A DNA stretch of 64,000 bases from Calendula officinalis (lineage: Eukaryota; Streptophyta; Magnoliopsida; Asterales; Asteraceae), in NCBI GenBank assembly GCA_963853835.1, contig OY970825.1, forward strand, positions 29,822,835 through 29,886,834, written 5' to 3'. Numbering within the stretch: the first letter of the stretch is position 1; each line of letters starts with the position of its first letter. The translations under genes and the position numbers were made by a program. Below, in pieces: positions 11,869-24,511 of this stretch. The notes under the pieces were generated by a model that had not been told where the DNA came from, did not search any database, and worked only from the letters and a program-made list of their open reading frames with translations.

Positions 11869-13420
11869 GTTATCAATCCAACTGGCATCTGAATACCCCC
11901 ACTAGTATACTAGAATTTGACATGTAAGTCAACTCAAGATTACTAGTCCTTTTCAGGTATTCTAGTACTCTTCCTACTGCCTTCCAGTGCTCTGTACCGG
12001 GATTTACAGTATATTGACTTAGTTTGCTTACAACATAAGCAATGTCATGTCTAGTACAATGTGTAGCATACATCATGCTTCCAGTTTACACTAGCATATT
12101 CTAGTTAAGCCACTGCTCTACCAGAGTTCACTTCAAGTTTTACACTAGAATCGAAAGGAGTGTTAAATTCTTTAAACTTCAAGTGTTGAAACTTTGTCAA
12201 TATTTTCTCTATGTAATGAGATTGACTTAGAGAAATTTGACAATCTGTCCTTTTGACCTTAATACCATGAATGGTATCCACTTCCCCTAGATCTTTCATC
12301 TTAAAGTTCGAGGGTAGGTATTTCTTCGTATCATGTATACCTTGTAGGTGAGTGCCAATGATCAACTTATCATCAACATAAAGACAGATAACTACGGTAT
12401 ATTCAGTTGTGCATTTAGGGTAGATACATCTATCAACACTATTATGCTTCAAACCAAATGCATATACAGTGGTGTCAAATCTCTCATGCCACTGTTTTGG
12501 AGCTTGTTTCAAACCGTACAGTGATTTAATAAGTCTACAAACTTTGTTTTCCTGTCCGGATACTATGAAACCTTCAGCTTGCTCCAAGTATATCTCCTCC
12601 TTGAGATATCCATACCTTCTCTTTGTGTATAACCTTTAGCGACTAATCTCGCTTTATAGACATATATTGATCCATATGGATGATGCTTCCTCTTGAAGAT
12701 CCATTTAGATCATATGGGTCTCATACCCTTGGGAAGATTAGCTAACTCCCAAGTTCCGTTTCCCATAATAGAATCTATTTCATCATTAATGGCATCCTTC
12801 CATAAAGGAGCATCTCGCGATGTAATGACTTCAGTAAAAGTCTTAGGATCATCATCTAAATTAATAGCTAAAATGACCTCTCTCGTCACCTTAGATTGAG
12901 ATCCTTCAACCAAGTACGAAAGAAAATGTCTCCAAAATTATTTTCCCTTCTAACCCTTGTACTTCTCTTTGGGTCTTCTACAACAGAAGAATGTGGTTCT
13001 TCTACAACAAAAGAAGATGAGATAATGTCTCGAGAAGTACTGGGTGCTAGAATATGATTAAAGCTGGGATTGGAGTTTTCATCATCTCCTGTTAACTTAT
13101 CCTCGAAGAACTCCACATCTCTGGATTCTACATGATACCTGATTCTTTATCCAACAATCGGTAGACCTTTCTATTCTGAGCATACCCGATGAATATGCTC
13201 TTCATAGCTCGAGCTCCCATCTTGGATCGTTTAGGACCAGGTGTATGATAATAAGTTAAACACCCCCACACTTTTAGATAATCTAAGTTAGGTTTTCTTC
13301 ATTTCCATAACTCATATGGACTAGAAGGAATCACACGACTAGTGATTATGTTGTGCACATAATATGCAGTCAACAAAGCTTCCCCCACCGATTGTGTGGC
13401 AAACCCAATTGATTCAACAT
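11780..13420 (-). repeat. array unit A1: integrase end, RT and RNase H start
   Basis: First (leftmost) of four 1641-bp copies. On the minus strand it holds the integrase C-terminal part (about 13420-13140), a linker (12886-13116), the RT N-terminal part with WKDAINDEIDSIMGNGTWEL (12710-12913), the RT palm with LYVDD (12105-12587), a further RT frame (11873-12076) and the start of RNase H. Stops or frameshifts separate these frames and are the same in every copy. Confidence 0.93.
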
Positions 13421-13421
13421 G

Positions 13422-13635
13422 CAGGAAAACAAAGTTTGTAGACTTATTAAATCACTGTACGGTTTGAAACAAGCTCCAAAACAGTGGCATGAGAGATTTG
13501 ACACCACTGTATATGCATTTGGTTTGAAGCATAATAGTGTTGATAGATGTATCTACCCTAAATGCACAACTGAATATACCGTAGTTATCTGTCTTTATGT
13601 TGATGATAAGTTGATCATTGGCACTCACCTACAAG
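13422..13635 (+). repeat. inverted 214-bp RT segment, copy 1
   Basis: Exact reverse complement, by eye, of 12341-12554 in unit A1, covering the RT segment from GLKQAPKQW through YVDD. It joins unit A1 to A2. The + strand frame 13419-13691 is a by-product of this inversion. Confidence 0.93.
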
Positions 13636-15275
13636 CTATACATGACTGTTTCTTGCTCGCCCAAGAAATAGCCCCACCAGCTAGTGTATAAATCCATCCA
13701 CTTATGGATTTAGTATCACTCATGTTATCAATCCAACTGGCATCTGAATACCCCCACTAGTATACTAGAATTTGACATGTAAGTCAACTCAAGATTACTA
13801 GTCCTTTTCAGGTATTCTAGTACTCTTCCTACTGCCTTCCAGTGCTCTGTACCGGGATTTACAGTATATTGACTTAGTTTGCTTACAACATAAGCAATGT
13901 CATGTCTAGTACAATGTGTAGCATACATCATGCTTCCAGTTTACACTAGCATATTCTAGTTAAGCCACTGCTCTACCAGAGTTCACTTCAAGTTTTACAC
14001 TAGAATCGAAAGGAGTGTTAAATTCTTTAAACTTCAAGTGTTGAAACTTTGTCAATATTTTCTCTATGTAATGAGATTGACTTAGAGAAATTTGACAATC
14101 TGTCCTTTTGACCTTAATACCATGAATGGTATCCACTTCCCCTAGATCTTTCATCTTAAAGTTCGAGGGTAGGTATTTCTTCGTATCATGTATACCTTGT
14201 AGGTGAGTGCCAATGATCAACTTATCATCAACATAAAGACAGATAACTACGGTATATTCAGTTGTGCATTTAGGGTAGATACATCTATCAACACTATTAT
14301 GCTTCAAACCAAATGCATATACAGTGGTGTCAAATCTCTCATGCCACTGTTTTGGAGCTTGTTTCAAACCGTACAGTGATTTAATAAGTCTACAAACTTT
14401 GTTTTCCTGTCCGGATACTATGAAACCTTCAGCTTGCTCCAAGTATATCTCCTCCTTGAGATATCCATACCTTCTCTTTGTGTATAACCTTTAGCGACTA
14501 ATCTCGCTTTATAGACATATATTGATCCATATGGATGATGCTTCCTCTTGAAGATCCATTTAGATCATATGGGTCTCATACCCTTGGGAAGATTAGCTAA
14601 CTCCCAAGTTCCGTTTCCCATAATAGAATCTATTTCATCATTAATGGCATCCTTCCATAAAGGAGCATCTCGCGATGTAATGACTTCAGTAAAAGTCTTA
14701 GGATCATCATCTAAATTAATAGCTAAAATGACCTCTCTCGTCACCTTAGATTGAGATCCTTCAACCAAGTACGAAAGAAAATGTCTCCAAAATTATTTTC
14801 CCTTCTAACCCTTGTACTTCTCTTTGGGTCTTCTACAACAGAAGAATGTGGTTCTTCTACAACAAAAGAAGATGAGATAATGTCTCGAGAAGTACTGGGT
14901 GCTAGAATATGATTAAAGCTGGGATTGGAGTTTTCATCATCTCCTGTTAACTTATCCTCGAAGAACTCCACATCTCTGGATTCTACATGATACCTGATTC
15001 TTTATCCAACAATCGGTAGACCTTTCTATTCTGAGCATACCCGATGAATATGCTCTTCATAGCTCGAGCTCCCATCTTGGATCGTTTAGGACCAGGTGTA
15101 TGATAATAAGTTAAACACCCCCACACTTTTAGATAATCTAAGTTAGGTTTTCTTCATTTCCATAACTCATATGGACTAGAAGGAATCACACGACTAGTGA
15201 TTATGTTGTGCACATAATATGCAGTCAACAAAGCTTCCCCCACCGATTGTGTGGCAAACCCAATTGATTCAACAT
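13635..15275 (-). repeat. array unit A2
   Basis: Copy of 11780-13420 shifted by 1855 bp. Every frame has the same length and the same translation as in A1 (for example the 160-codon RT frame at 13960-14442), so the copies look identical, including their shared stops. Confidence 0.93.
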
Positions 15276-15276
15276 G

Positions 15277-15490
15277 CAGGAAAACAAAGTTTGTAGACTT
15301 ATTAAATCACTGTACGGTTTGAAACAAGCTCCAAAACAGTGGCATGAGAGATTTGACACCACTGTATATGCATTTGGTTTGAAGCATAATAGTGTTGATA
15401 GATGTATCTACCCTAAATGCACAACTGAATATACCGTAGTTATCTGTCTTTATGTTGATGATAAGTTGATCATTGGCACTCACCTACAAG
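15277..15490 (+). repeat. inverted 214-bp RT segment, copy 2
   Basis: Same as the segment at 13422-13635, shifted by 1855 bp, joining A2 to A3. Confidence 0.93.
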
Positions 15491-17130
15491 CTATACATGA
15501 CTGTTTCTTGCTCGCCCAAGAAATAGCCCCACCAGCTAGTGTATAAATCCATCCACTTATGGATTTAGTATCACTCATGTTATCAATCCAACTGGCATCT
15601 GAATACCCCCACTAGTATACTAGAATTTGACATGTAAGTCAACTCAAGATTACTAGTCCTTTTCAGGTATTCTAGTACTCTTCCTACTGCCTTCCAGTGC
15701 TCTGTACCGGGATTTACAGTATATTGACTTAGTTTGCTTACAACATAAGCAATGTCATGTCTAGTACAATGTGTAGCATACATCATGCTTCCAGTTTACA
15801 CTAGCATATTCTAGTTAAGCCACTGCTCTACCAGAGTTCACTTCAAGTTTTACACTAGAATCGAAAGGAGTGTTAAATTCTTTAAACTTCAAGTGTTGAA
15901 ACTTTGTCAATATTTTCTCTATGTAATGAGATTGACTTAGAGAAATTTGACAATCTGTCCTTTTGACCTTAATACCATGAATGGTATCCACTTCCCCTAG
16001 ATCTTTCATCTTAAAGTTCGAGGGTAGGTATTTCTTCGTATCATGTATACCTTGTAGGTGAGTGCCAATGATCAACTTATCATCAACATAAAGACAGATA
16101 ACTACGGTATATTCAGTTGTGCATTTAGGGTAGATACATCTATCAACACTATTATGCTTCAAACCAAATGCATATACAGTGGTGTCAAATCTCTCATGCC
16201 ACTGTTTTGGAGCTTGTTTCAAACCGTACAGTGATTTAATAAGTCTACAAACTTTGTTTTCCTGTCCGGATACTATGAAACCTTCAGCTTGCTCCAAGTA
16301 TATCTCCTCCTTGAGATATCCATACCTTCTCTTTGTGTATAACCTTTAGCGACTAATCTCGCTTTATAGACATATATTGATCCATATGGATGATGCTTCC
16401 TCTTGAAGATCCATTTAGATCATATGGGTCTCATACCCTTGGGAAGATTAGCTAACTCCCAAGTTCCGTTTCCCATAATAGAATCTATTTCATCATTAAT
16501 GGCATCCTTCCATAAAGGAGCATCTCGCGATGTAATGACTTCAGTAAAAGTCTTAGGATCATCATCTAAATTAATAGCTAAAATGACCTCTCTCGTCACC
16601 TTAGATTGAGATCCTTCAACCAAGTACGAAAGAAAATGTCTCCAAAATTATTTTCCCTTCTAACCCTTGTACTTCTCTTTGGGTCTTCTACAACAGAAGA
16701 ATGTGGTTCTTCTACAACAAAAGAAGATGAGATAATGTCTCGAGAAGTACTGGGTGCTAGAATATGATTAAAGCTGGGATTGGAGTTTTCATCATCTCCT
16801 GTTAACTTATCCTCGAAGAACTCCACATCTCTGGATTCTACATGATACCTGATTCTTTATCCAACAATCGGTAGACCTTTCTATTCTGAGCATACCCGAT
16901 GAATATGCTCTTCATAGCTCGAGCTCCCATCTTGGATCGTTTAGGACCAGGTGTATGATAATAAGTTAAACACCCCCACACTTTTAGATAATCTAAGTTA
17001 GGTTTTCTTCATTTCCATAACTCATATGGACTAGAAGGAATCACACGACTAGTGATTATGTTGTGCACATAATATGCAGTCAACAAAGCTTCCCCCACCG
17101 ATTGTGTGGCAAACCCAATTGATTCAACAT
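15490..17130 (-). repeat. array unit A3
   Basis: Third copy, shifted by 3710 bp from A1; the RT palm frame lies at 15815-16297. Confidence 0.93.
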
Positions 17131-17131
17131 G

Positions 17132-17345
17132 CAGGAAAACAAAGTTTGTAGACTTATTAAATCACTGTACGGTTTGAAACAAGCTCCAAAACAGTGGCAT
17201 GAGAGATTTGACACCACTGTATATGCATTTGGTTTGAAGCATAATAGTGTTGATAGATGTATCTACCCTAAATGCACAACTGAATATACCGTAGTTATCT
17301 GTCTTTATGTTGATGATAAGTTGATCATTGGCACTCACCTACAAG
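17132..17345 (+). repeat. inverted 214-bp RT segment, copy 3
   Basis: Same as the segment at 13422-13635, shifted by 3710 bp, joining A3 to A4. Confidence 0.93.
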
Positions 17346-18985
17346 CTATACATGACTGTTTCTTGCTCGCCCAAGAAATAGCCCCACCAGCTAGTGTATA
17401 AATCCATCCACTTATGGATTTAGTATCACTCATGTTATCAATCCAACTGGCATCTGAATACCCCCACTAGTATACTAGAATTTGACATGTAAGTCAACTC
17501 AAGATTACTAGTCCTTTTCAGGTATTCTAGTACTCTTCCTACTGCCTTCCAGTGCTCTGTACCGGGATTTACAGTATATTGACTTAGTTTGCTTACAACA
17601 TAAGCAATGTCATGTCTAGTACAATGTGTAGCATACATCATGCTTCCAGTTTACACTAGCATATTCTAGTTAAGCCACTGCTCTACCAGAGTTCACTTCA
17701 AGTTTTACACTAGAATCGAAAGGAGTGTTAAATTCTTTAAACTTCAAGTGTTGAAACTTTGTCAATATTTTCTCTATGTAATGAGATTGACTTAGAGAAA
17801 TTTGACAATCTGTCCTTTTGACCTTAATACCATGAATGGTATCCACTTCCCCTAGATCTTTCATCTTAAAGTTCGAGGGTAGGTATTTCTTCGTATCATG
17901 TATACCTTGTAGGTGAGTGCCAATGATCAACTTATCATCAACATAAAGACAGATAACTACGGTATATTCAGTTGTGCATTTAGGGTAGATACATCTATCA
18001 ACACTATTATGCTTCAAACCAAATGCATATACAGTGGTGTCAAATCTCTCATGCCACTGTTTTGGAGCTTGTTTCAAACCGTACAGTGATTTAATAAGTC
18101 TACAAACTTTGTTTTCCTGTCCGGATACTATGAAACCTTCAGCTTGCTCCAAGTATATCTCCTCCTTGAGATATCCATACCTTCTCTTTGTGTATAACCT
18201 TTAGCGACTAATCTCGCTTTATAGACATATATTGATCCATATGGATGATGCTTCCTCTTGAAGATCCATTTAGATCATATGGGTCTCATACCCTTGGGAA
18301 GATTAGCTAACTCCCAAGTTCCGTTTCCCATAATAGAATCTATTTCATCATTAATGGCATCCTTCCATAAAGGAGCATCTCGCGATGTAATGACTTCAGT
18401 AAAAGTCTTAGGATCATCATCTAAATTAATAGCTAAAATGACCTCTCTCGTCACCTTAGATTGAGATCCTTCAACCAAGTACGAAAGAAAATGTCTCCAA
18501 AATTATTTTCCCTTCTAACCCTTGTACTTCTCTTTGGGTCTTCTACAACAGAAGAATGTGGTTCTTCTACAACAAAAGAAGATGAGATAATGTCTCGAGA
18601 AGTACTGGGTGCTAGAATATGATTAAAGCTGGGATTGGAGTTTTCATCATCTCCTGTTAACTTATCCTCGAAGAACTCCACATCTCTGGATTCTACATGA
18701 TACCTGATTCTTTATCCAACAATCGGTAGACCTTTCTATTCTGAGCATACCCGATGAATATGCTCTTCATAGCTCGAGCTCCCATCTTGGATCGTTTAGG
18801 ACCAGGTGTATGATAATAAGTTAAACACCCCCACACTTTTAGATAATCTAAGTTAGGTTTTCTTCATTTCCATAACTCATATGGACTAGAAGGAATCACA
18901 CGACTAGTGATTATGTTGTGCACATAATATGCAGTCAACAAAGCTTCCCCCACCGATTGTGTGGCAAACCCAATTGATTCAACAT
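17345..18985 (-). repeat. array unit A4
   Basis: Fourth and last copy; the RT palm frame lies at 17670-18152. After caacat at 18985 the sequence continues into the integrase core rather than an inverted segment, so this copy keeps the ancestral junction on its right side, as A1 does on its left. Confidence 0.93.
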
Positions 18986-19400
18986 ATAGTTGACCATTTC
19001 AACAAGGGTTCAACTCTCTCTTTCAGCTAATCCATTCGGTTGGGGAGTATATGGTGAAATTATCTCATGCTTGATATTATTCTCTTCACAGAATGTGTCA
19101 AACTCATGATTAACGTATTTTCCGCCTCTTTCCAAGCGAAGAATGTTAATGTGTTTGTCATGTTGGTTTTCAGCGTTGCACTTATACAGTTTGAATGCAT
19201 TAAAAGCTTCATCTTTTGAATGCAACAAGTAAACATGTAAATAGCGGCTATAGTCACCACAAATTGTAATGAAGTATCTTTTACCTCCACGCGTGAGTAT
19301 TCCATTCAGTTCACAAATATCTGAATAGATCAACTCTAGTAATGATGTAATTCTTTTGACACTTGAAAAAGTTTCTTTGTAAACTTTGATTTTATACAAG
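18986..19400 (-). pseudogene. Copia integrase catalytic core (element 2)
   Basis: The 129-codon frame 19010-19399 has the rve-type order: LIYSDICELNG (first Asp), GDYSRYLHVYLLHSKDEAF, then RLERGGKY and PYTPQPNGLAERES (Glu). In the family the second block normally has Asp before RGG; here it reads Glu, a likely loss of the second catalytic residue. It is cut off from the RT by the array. Confidence 0.85.
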
Positions 19401-20330
19401 TTTCACATTTGTTAAAGTCTTTATTATTTACTTTTATAAATACTTTAGATTGTGTCTTTTCAATATTTCTTTTTTAATGTTAGTGTGAGCTAACCTTTTA
19501 TGGCACAAAGAAATTGTACACGCAATATAATTTGAAAAACTATTTCATTAATTCGAAACTTAGTTACATCATCACTAGCGATATTGTCACTAACGCTGAC
19601 AGTATCATATTCTCACGATTACATAGATCCACATTTAACACATAATCATTGGATATAGATACAACATTATCTTATCCATCACCACATAGATCAAACATAA
19701 ACATTCAACCCGTGTTGATGGTTTGATCCACAATAACCCATCTTTGGAGAACATGATATGATCATTTTTTTTATTATTACCAGCTTGTAACTATTTTTGT
19801 CATATTTGTTCTTCGATATAAGTCCCTTGGAGATTCAAGGAACATGTACGACCTCTCAAAGGTAACCATAATTCCATTTCGGGATGTTAGAACCACTATG
19901 CCAATGCCATGAACACGTACTATATGGCCATCAACACATGTCAGCACATGTCACCACAGTTCCTTCTCGAACCGTACTATAAATTTCGAAAACATCAAGA
20001 TTTCAGCATACATGGATGTTTTCTCTAGAATCCACAAACCAGCCTCGGGCCTCTATCACCCGAGTAATTGAGGTAGTCACATTGACTCCTACATGACCCA
20101 TACTTGCACCTAAGTGGGTTAGATTTGCAACAACATTTGCAAGTCCTTTTACATAAGCAATATCCGAGTCCCCACCTGACACGTGGTACGCACTCAATCT
20201 GATTTTACTCTTTTGATCTCTTATGAGATTTTCCTTCTCAATAAGGAAGTGTTTCGACAAAACATCCAAAGAGTAGTCCTCAAATTTATGAAACTCCAAG
20301 TATTTAACCACATTCAAGGAAAACATTATT
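19401..20330 (-). pseudogene. Copia gag / protease remnant (element 2)
   Basis: The 107-codon frame 20003-20326 resembles the end of a Copia Gag (KFEDYSLDVLSKHFLIEKEN) and runs directly into GWFVDSRENIHVC, a decayed version of the protease block that normally reads DSGA. The usual CCHC knuckle between these is missing, so an internal deletion is likely. From 19401 to 20002 the protease body and pre-integrase region are present only as short broken frames. Confidence 0.65.
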
Positions 20331-21114
20331 TAGTCAACCCTTTTCGGTAGCTATATTCGAATACAACCAGGAAAGACGGTGAGGGTAGACAGCGCTAGTG
20401 CGTATCGGAACCACCCCCATTTGGAGTCAGAAAAACCGCCTTTAACTTTCCTAGACATTGTAATAAGAATAGGTGAGCCTATTTGGGGATGACTGATAAT
20501 TTATTCCACTTATAGGTTCAATACAATGCTTAATGATACACAGCTGGAAAGATTCCGTTTAACACTAAAATTATCTATTTTGTATAATCATGATTTTTCA
20601 AATAGTACACTTTTCAAACATAAAAGTATCTTGAAATAATCTATATACAAAAAATAATAATTAAATCAATTATAATGCTTTAATCATAAGTATGATAATT
20701 AATATACCATCCACTTTATACGAGATTATATTTTTTACTTGAAAAAAACCTCTTGTTTAAACTTGTCTATTATATTAAAATAGATATTTAAATATGTCAA
20801 AACACACTACATCTTTTAAATAGCCATAATTAAAGAAATGTAACTTATACAAGTGAAACTAAATGACCATAATAATCTCTTTTAAAACATTTAATTCATG
20901 ACATGAATATATACATTAAACATTCACATAATGAACTCTATTTAATATATATATAATTAAGTTATGAAACTAATTGTTCAATATATATATATATATATAT
21001 ATATTAACCATTGACAAATATCTCAATGTTTTATTAATCACCGAATATTTTATAAAAGAAAATATGTGTATATATACACAATAATATATAACAAAGATAA
21101 AAAACCTTAAAGAT
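20331..21114 (-). mobile_element. 5' leader of Copia element 2, AT-rich, no PBS seen
   Basis: The leader is very AT-rich with an (AT)n run at 20978-21003. On the minus strand the bases next to the 5' LTR read atctttaaggtt, with no tggtatcagagc-like site. At about 21034-21050 aatcaccgaatatttta is an inverted near-copy of the LTR edge atattcggtgattaaat, giving a local palindrome around the LTR border. Confidence 0.55.
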
Positions 21115-21704
21115 TGTTGTATACTTTATATATTCGGTGATTAAATAATTAGACACTTATGATATTAAAACAATATTTGATATTGATAATTCAATATCAT
21201 AATCAACAACAAAAAAAAAAAAGAACCAAATGGAACAATCAAACCTGAATGTTGATGAAGAACGAACCGCACGGAATTGTAATTCCTGTCCTTTAAGGTT
21301 TTTACGCGCTCTATATGCTGCAAGCCTCAACGTAGAACCCCAGGATTTGATGCAGTTTATCAGTATTATTCTACAGCACTAGAATTACCGACAACACAAA
21401 GTGATTACTTGGAAACACATGATGATATCAAAACACAACATCATGAGAAGAGAGCATGTGAGAGGAGAGCTTATCAATTTTGGTGTGTATGAACTTTCAC
21501 CCAAATGGTCCTTTTATAGGCTCAAGTCCTTACCCAAATTAATGGGAGCAAATAATAACTCCTATTATTTTAATGTGACATTAGTGTCAACATTAGTGTC
21601 AACATTATAACTTTTCAAGAGGCTCTACCAAAAACAAAGCTCCACAACTCCCCATGATAGATAGGAAATTTGCCAACTTGCAAATACCTTTGTAATTTCC
21701 AACA

Positions 21705-22370
21705 TTGGGATCCAACAACCTCTTTATATAAGCTCTTGAGTATTTTGCGCTATTAGCTCGATGCTCTTAGCTAACTCATCGAAATCTTAGATTAGTCTCA
21801 GTCGACTTATCACTTTAGCCAACAAATGCGATGAACTATTGATAGCAATCTGAAGCAGCTCAACTATAATAAAGCAATCAAATAAAAATTTTCTCTGATA
21901 CCAGTTGTTAGTTCCTTAAAAACAATACTAACTAATGACAATTAGAAATGAAATAACAAAATTATGTAGAATGGAGATCGAATACACAATTCAAGCAGAT
22001 TAAAAGTTCACAAACATAATTTCTTCACAAAATAACTAGCAATTGCGGAATTAGTAACAATTATACAACTTAACTTATAACTATTGCATTTTTGTACTTC
22101 TCTGAAATTGTTTACTCAATATTTTATAAAGTAGACTATCCAACAAGATGGTGCGTTGGATTATTGGTGAGGGGAGCCACTCCAAGTTGTTTAATTTCGA
22201 ATATGAATGGACTATAGTAGTTTTCTTTTTCAAATATAAAAAGACTATAATTATAATTTTGATCAAACCTAAAGAATCATCATGTAATTTACTATGATAC
22301 AAGTATTCCAAACACAATACAATGAAATGACCATAATACCCTCACCTTCGGTGCACATGTTGGAGGTTAA
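21705..22370 (-). mobile_element. remnant of a further minus-strand Copia element (leader, PBS, LTR)
   Basis: On the minus strand a clear primer binding site (tggtatcagag, + strand 21893-21903) is followed across two bases by a terminus that reads TGTTAG on the + strand at 21906. This puts a 5' LTR to the right of 21906 and leader sequence at 21705-21892. The right end of the LTR is not resolved. Copia element 2 interrupted the leader at the TTGGG site. The bases to about 22370 are low-complexity with no gene. Confidence 0.55.
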
Positions 22371-24501
22371 GGACTGAAATAAACAGACATCCATATATTT
22401 TTATTAATTGTACTTAATCTATACCACTTGTCTACGACGAGACTTGAATCCATGATATATAGGTCATGTGCAACACATTAAACATTTTATCTTTACTACT
22501 AGACTACAAGCATACATATCATGTTACATATTACACCTATTATACATTTGTGGTACAAAAGCTACTGTTCATTGAAATGGGATTGGTCAGCTTTTACTTT
22601 CATAATATATATATTCCGAAATGTGAATTTATGAATAAAAGTGTTTCATGACAAATTGGCAAAGGTGTGGCCATAACAGGCAAGCCACCCGGGTCCAAAA
22701 CCCACTAGCCCCTTTTTATTTTTTTAATTTTTATTTACTACACTTTTTAAGGCGCCATGCTAAAATAGGCCACTAAAATTTTTTGAACTTACAAAAAATG
22801 ACTAAACAACTACTAAAACTTTTATGAACTTATTAAATATAACTTATAATAATAATTAAATAAATACAAGATTAATAAAACTGTAACAGAGTGTGGGCAT
22901 CATAGTCCTTGTTATTAACATAAAGACTATTTGTGTAATTTTAAATATGAAAGAATTAAATCTATAATTTTAATCAAATCTAAAGCATCGTCCATTTACT
23001 TTACTTTAAATATAGGTGTGCGCCATGGTACAAGGTGGGTGGTAGATGTTAGAAGTGAAAATTTCTTATCTGGCATGAAATCCGACATGAAAATAAATAG
23101 GTTTAGGTTGAGGTAAAAAATTTAGAGCATTTTTTAGTCAACTAAATTGACCCGTTTATTAAACAGGTTAGGTTTGAGTCAAAGTTAATTTAAATAGATC
23201 GATTAACCAATTCGTTTAATTATTAAAATATATTTAAAAATATGAATATTTATACTTATTTTATATTTTATTAGATAAAACGTAACCGATAGTTACATAA
23301 AAATTAAAAAGGCTATTTAGTAGTTTGGTGTTTTAGTACTTCTGTTAAAAATTTGTGGAATAACAACCAGTTTGACCCGTTTAACTTTTTTGACATGCTA
23401 ATTTGTTTAACTAATTTAATTAAATAGATTATATGAGTTATGTTTGGGTTGAAGTATTAAATAAACATGTTGATTTCAGGTTGAACATATTTGACCCGCG
23501 AAACTACTAAATGTTACATGATCGATTGTTGTTTGTGGTCATCTCTGGTTGCCAAAGTAATATTGATTTTAATGATGCCTTGAAAGTCTTGTATTTAGAA
23601 CTATAATCTAAATAATGTATTATCAGTTACAAAAACACATTTTAATAAACAAAGATAATATATAGCTTTAAGATTCTTTTAAAAAACATGGTGGTAGGTT
23701 TGTATAGAAAATCCCAAGTGGTCAAAATGAGGGTAGGTGTGGGTTTATAAAATAGCCACCAACCACCACAATTAATTAATTAATTAATTAATTAAACTTT
23801 TATATTAAATGATAATGATTAAATGGTGTTTTTTATATTTCTGGCTAGTCAAAATCCAAAAGACCTAATTAAAAAAATAGAAAAATAGATTAAATGTTTT
23901 TTTAACGGCAAAAGGATGGAACTCCGGATTAAATATTTAGTCCACAAAATCAATTTGGATTCTCCAATGCATTATATTACAATCTTGATATTTAACAAAT
24001 GGATAATTTTGTGTTTAATCAACTCAATATTGGTGTTTCATTCGGTTGAAATTTGATAGTTTTTGGTAAATAGTTTCTCATTATTTACAATACGATACGT
24101 TTTTATAACATATCACGATTAATCACGATCGGTTAAAGTTGATTAATCACGATCGCTTGATTGACAATTTGACATGTTCAGCTACTACATTTTTCGGGTC
24201 AAATTTTTATAGTCACCTAATTTTTGCTCCGACACGAACTTATGTTGTCTACATCCTACCAACTCAATACACTTTTACTAAAGATTTAACTTCAGTATCA
24301 CCTACATTTCTCTATCAAATGATACTAAATTTTATTATGATTTTGCTTGCGTTCTTAATGGGCCTTAAATGATCCATAGTATATTAGCATTATGTGTAAA
24401 CCTTGACTAATTTACTTGCGAGTGAGTAGATTTGGGCTCTTTTTATTGATATTTGACATTAAATAGTCATACAAAATAAAAAAAAGAAACTAAAAATAAA
24501 A
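22371..24501. other. AT-rich intergenic DNA with old repeats
   Basis: No gene recognised. At about 23000-23560 there is a decayed dispersed repeat rich in gacccgttta and gttgggttaa-type words, common in introns and spacers of this window. An (AATT)n run lies at 23770-23797. Short inverted words (gattaatcacgatcg) occur near 24110-24160. Confidence 0.6.
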
Positions 24502-24511
24502 CATGTCCCTA

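Larger units (their letters stand above)
10333..21704 (-). mobile_element. Ty1-Copia element 2 (complete by ends, rearranged inside)
   Basis: An 11,372-bp element on the minus strand. Two 590-bp LTRs (10333-10922 and 21115-21704) align at a constant offset of 10,782 and look identical. TTGGG precedes the left LTR (10328-10332) and follows the right LTR (21705-21709), an exact 5-bp target duplication, so this is a single insertion. The minus-strand order is 5' LTR, leader, gag/protease remnant, integrase, then a four-copy array of integrase-end/RT/RNase H-start, RNase H end, PPT and 3' LTR. No full-length frame survives. Confidence 0.93.

Noticed and set aside
12693..12899. 68-codon + strand frame repeated in all four array units
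   Set aside because: It is the antisense of the RT N-terminal part at 12710-12913.
13419..13691. 90-codon + strand frame with RT motifs, seen three times
   Set aside because: It is the inverted 214-bp RT segment read through into antisense sequence; a by-product of the array, not a gene.
21893..21903. tRNA-like word ctctgatacca
   Set aside because: It is only the complement of a retroelement PBS; there is no cloverleaf, so it is not a tRNA gene. I found no tRNA or rRNA gene in the window.
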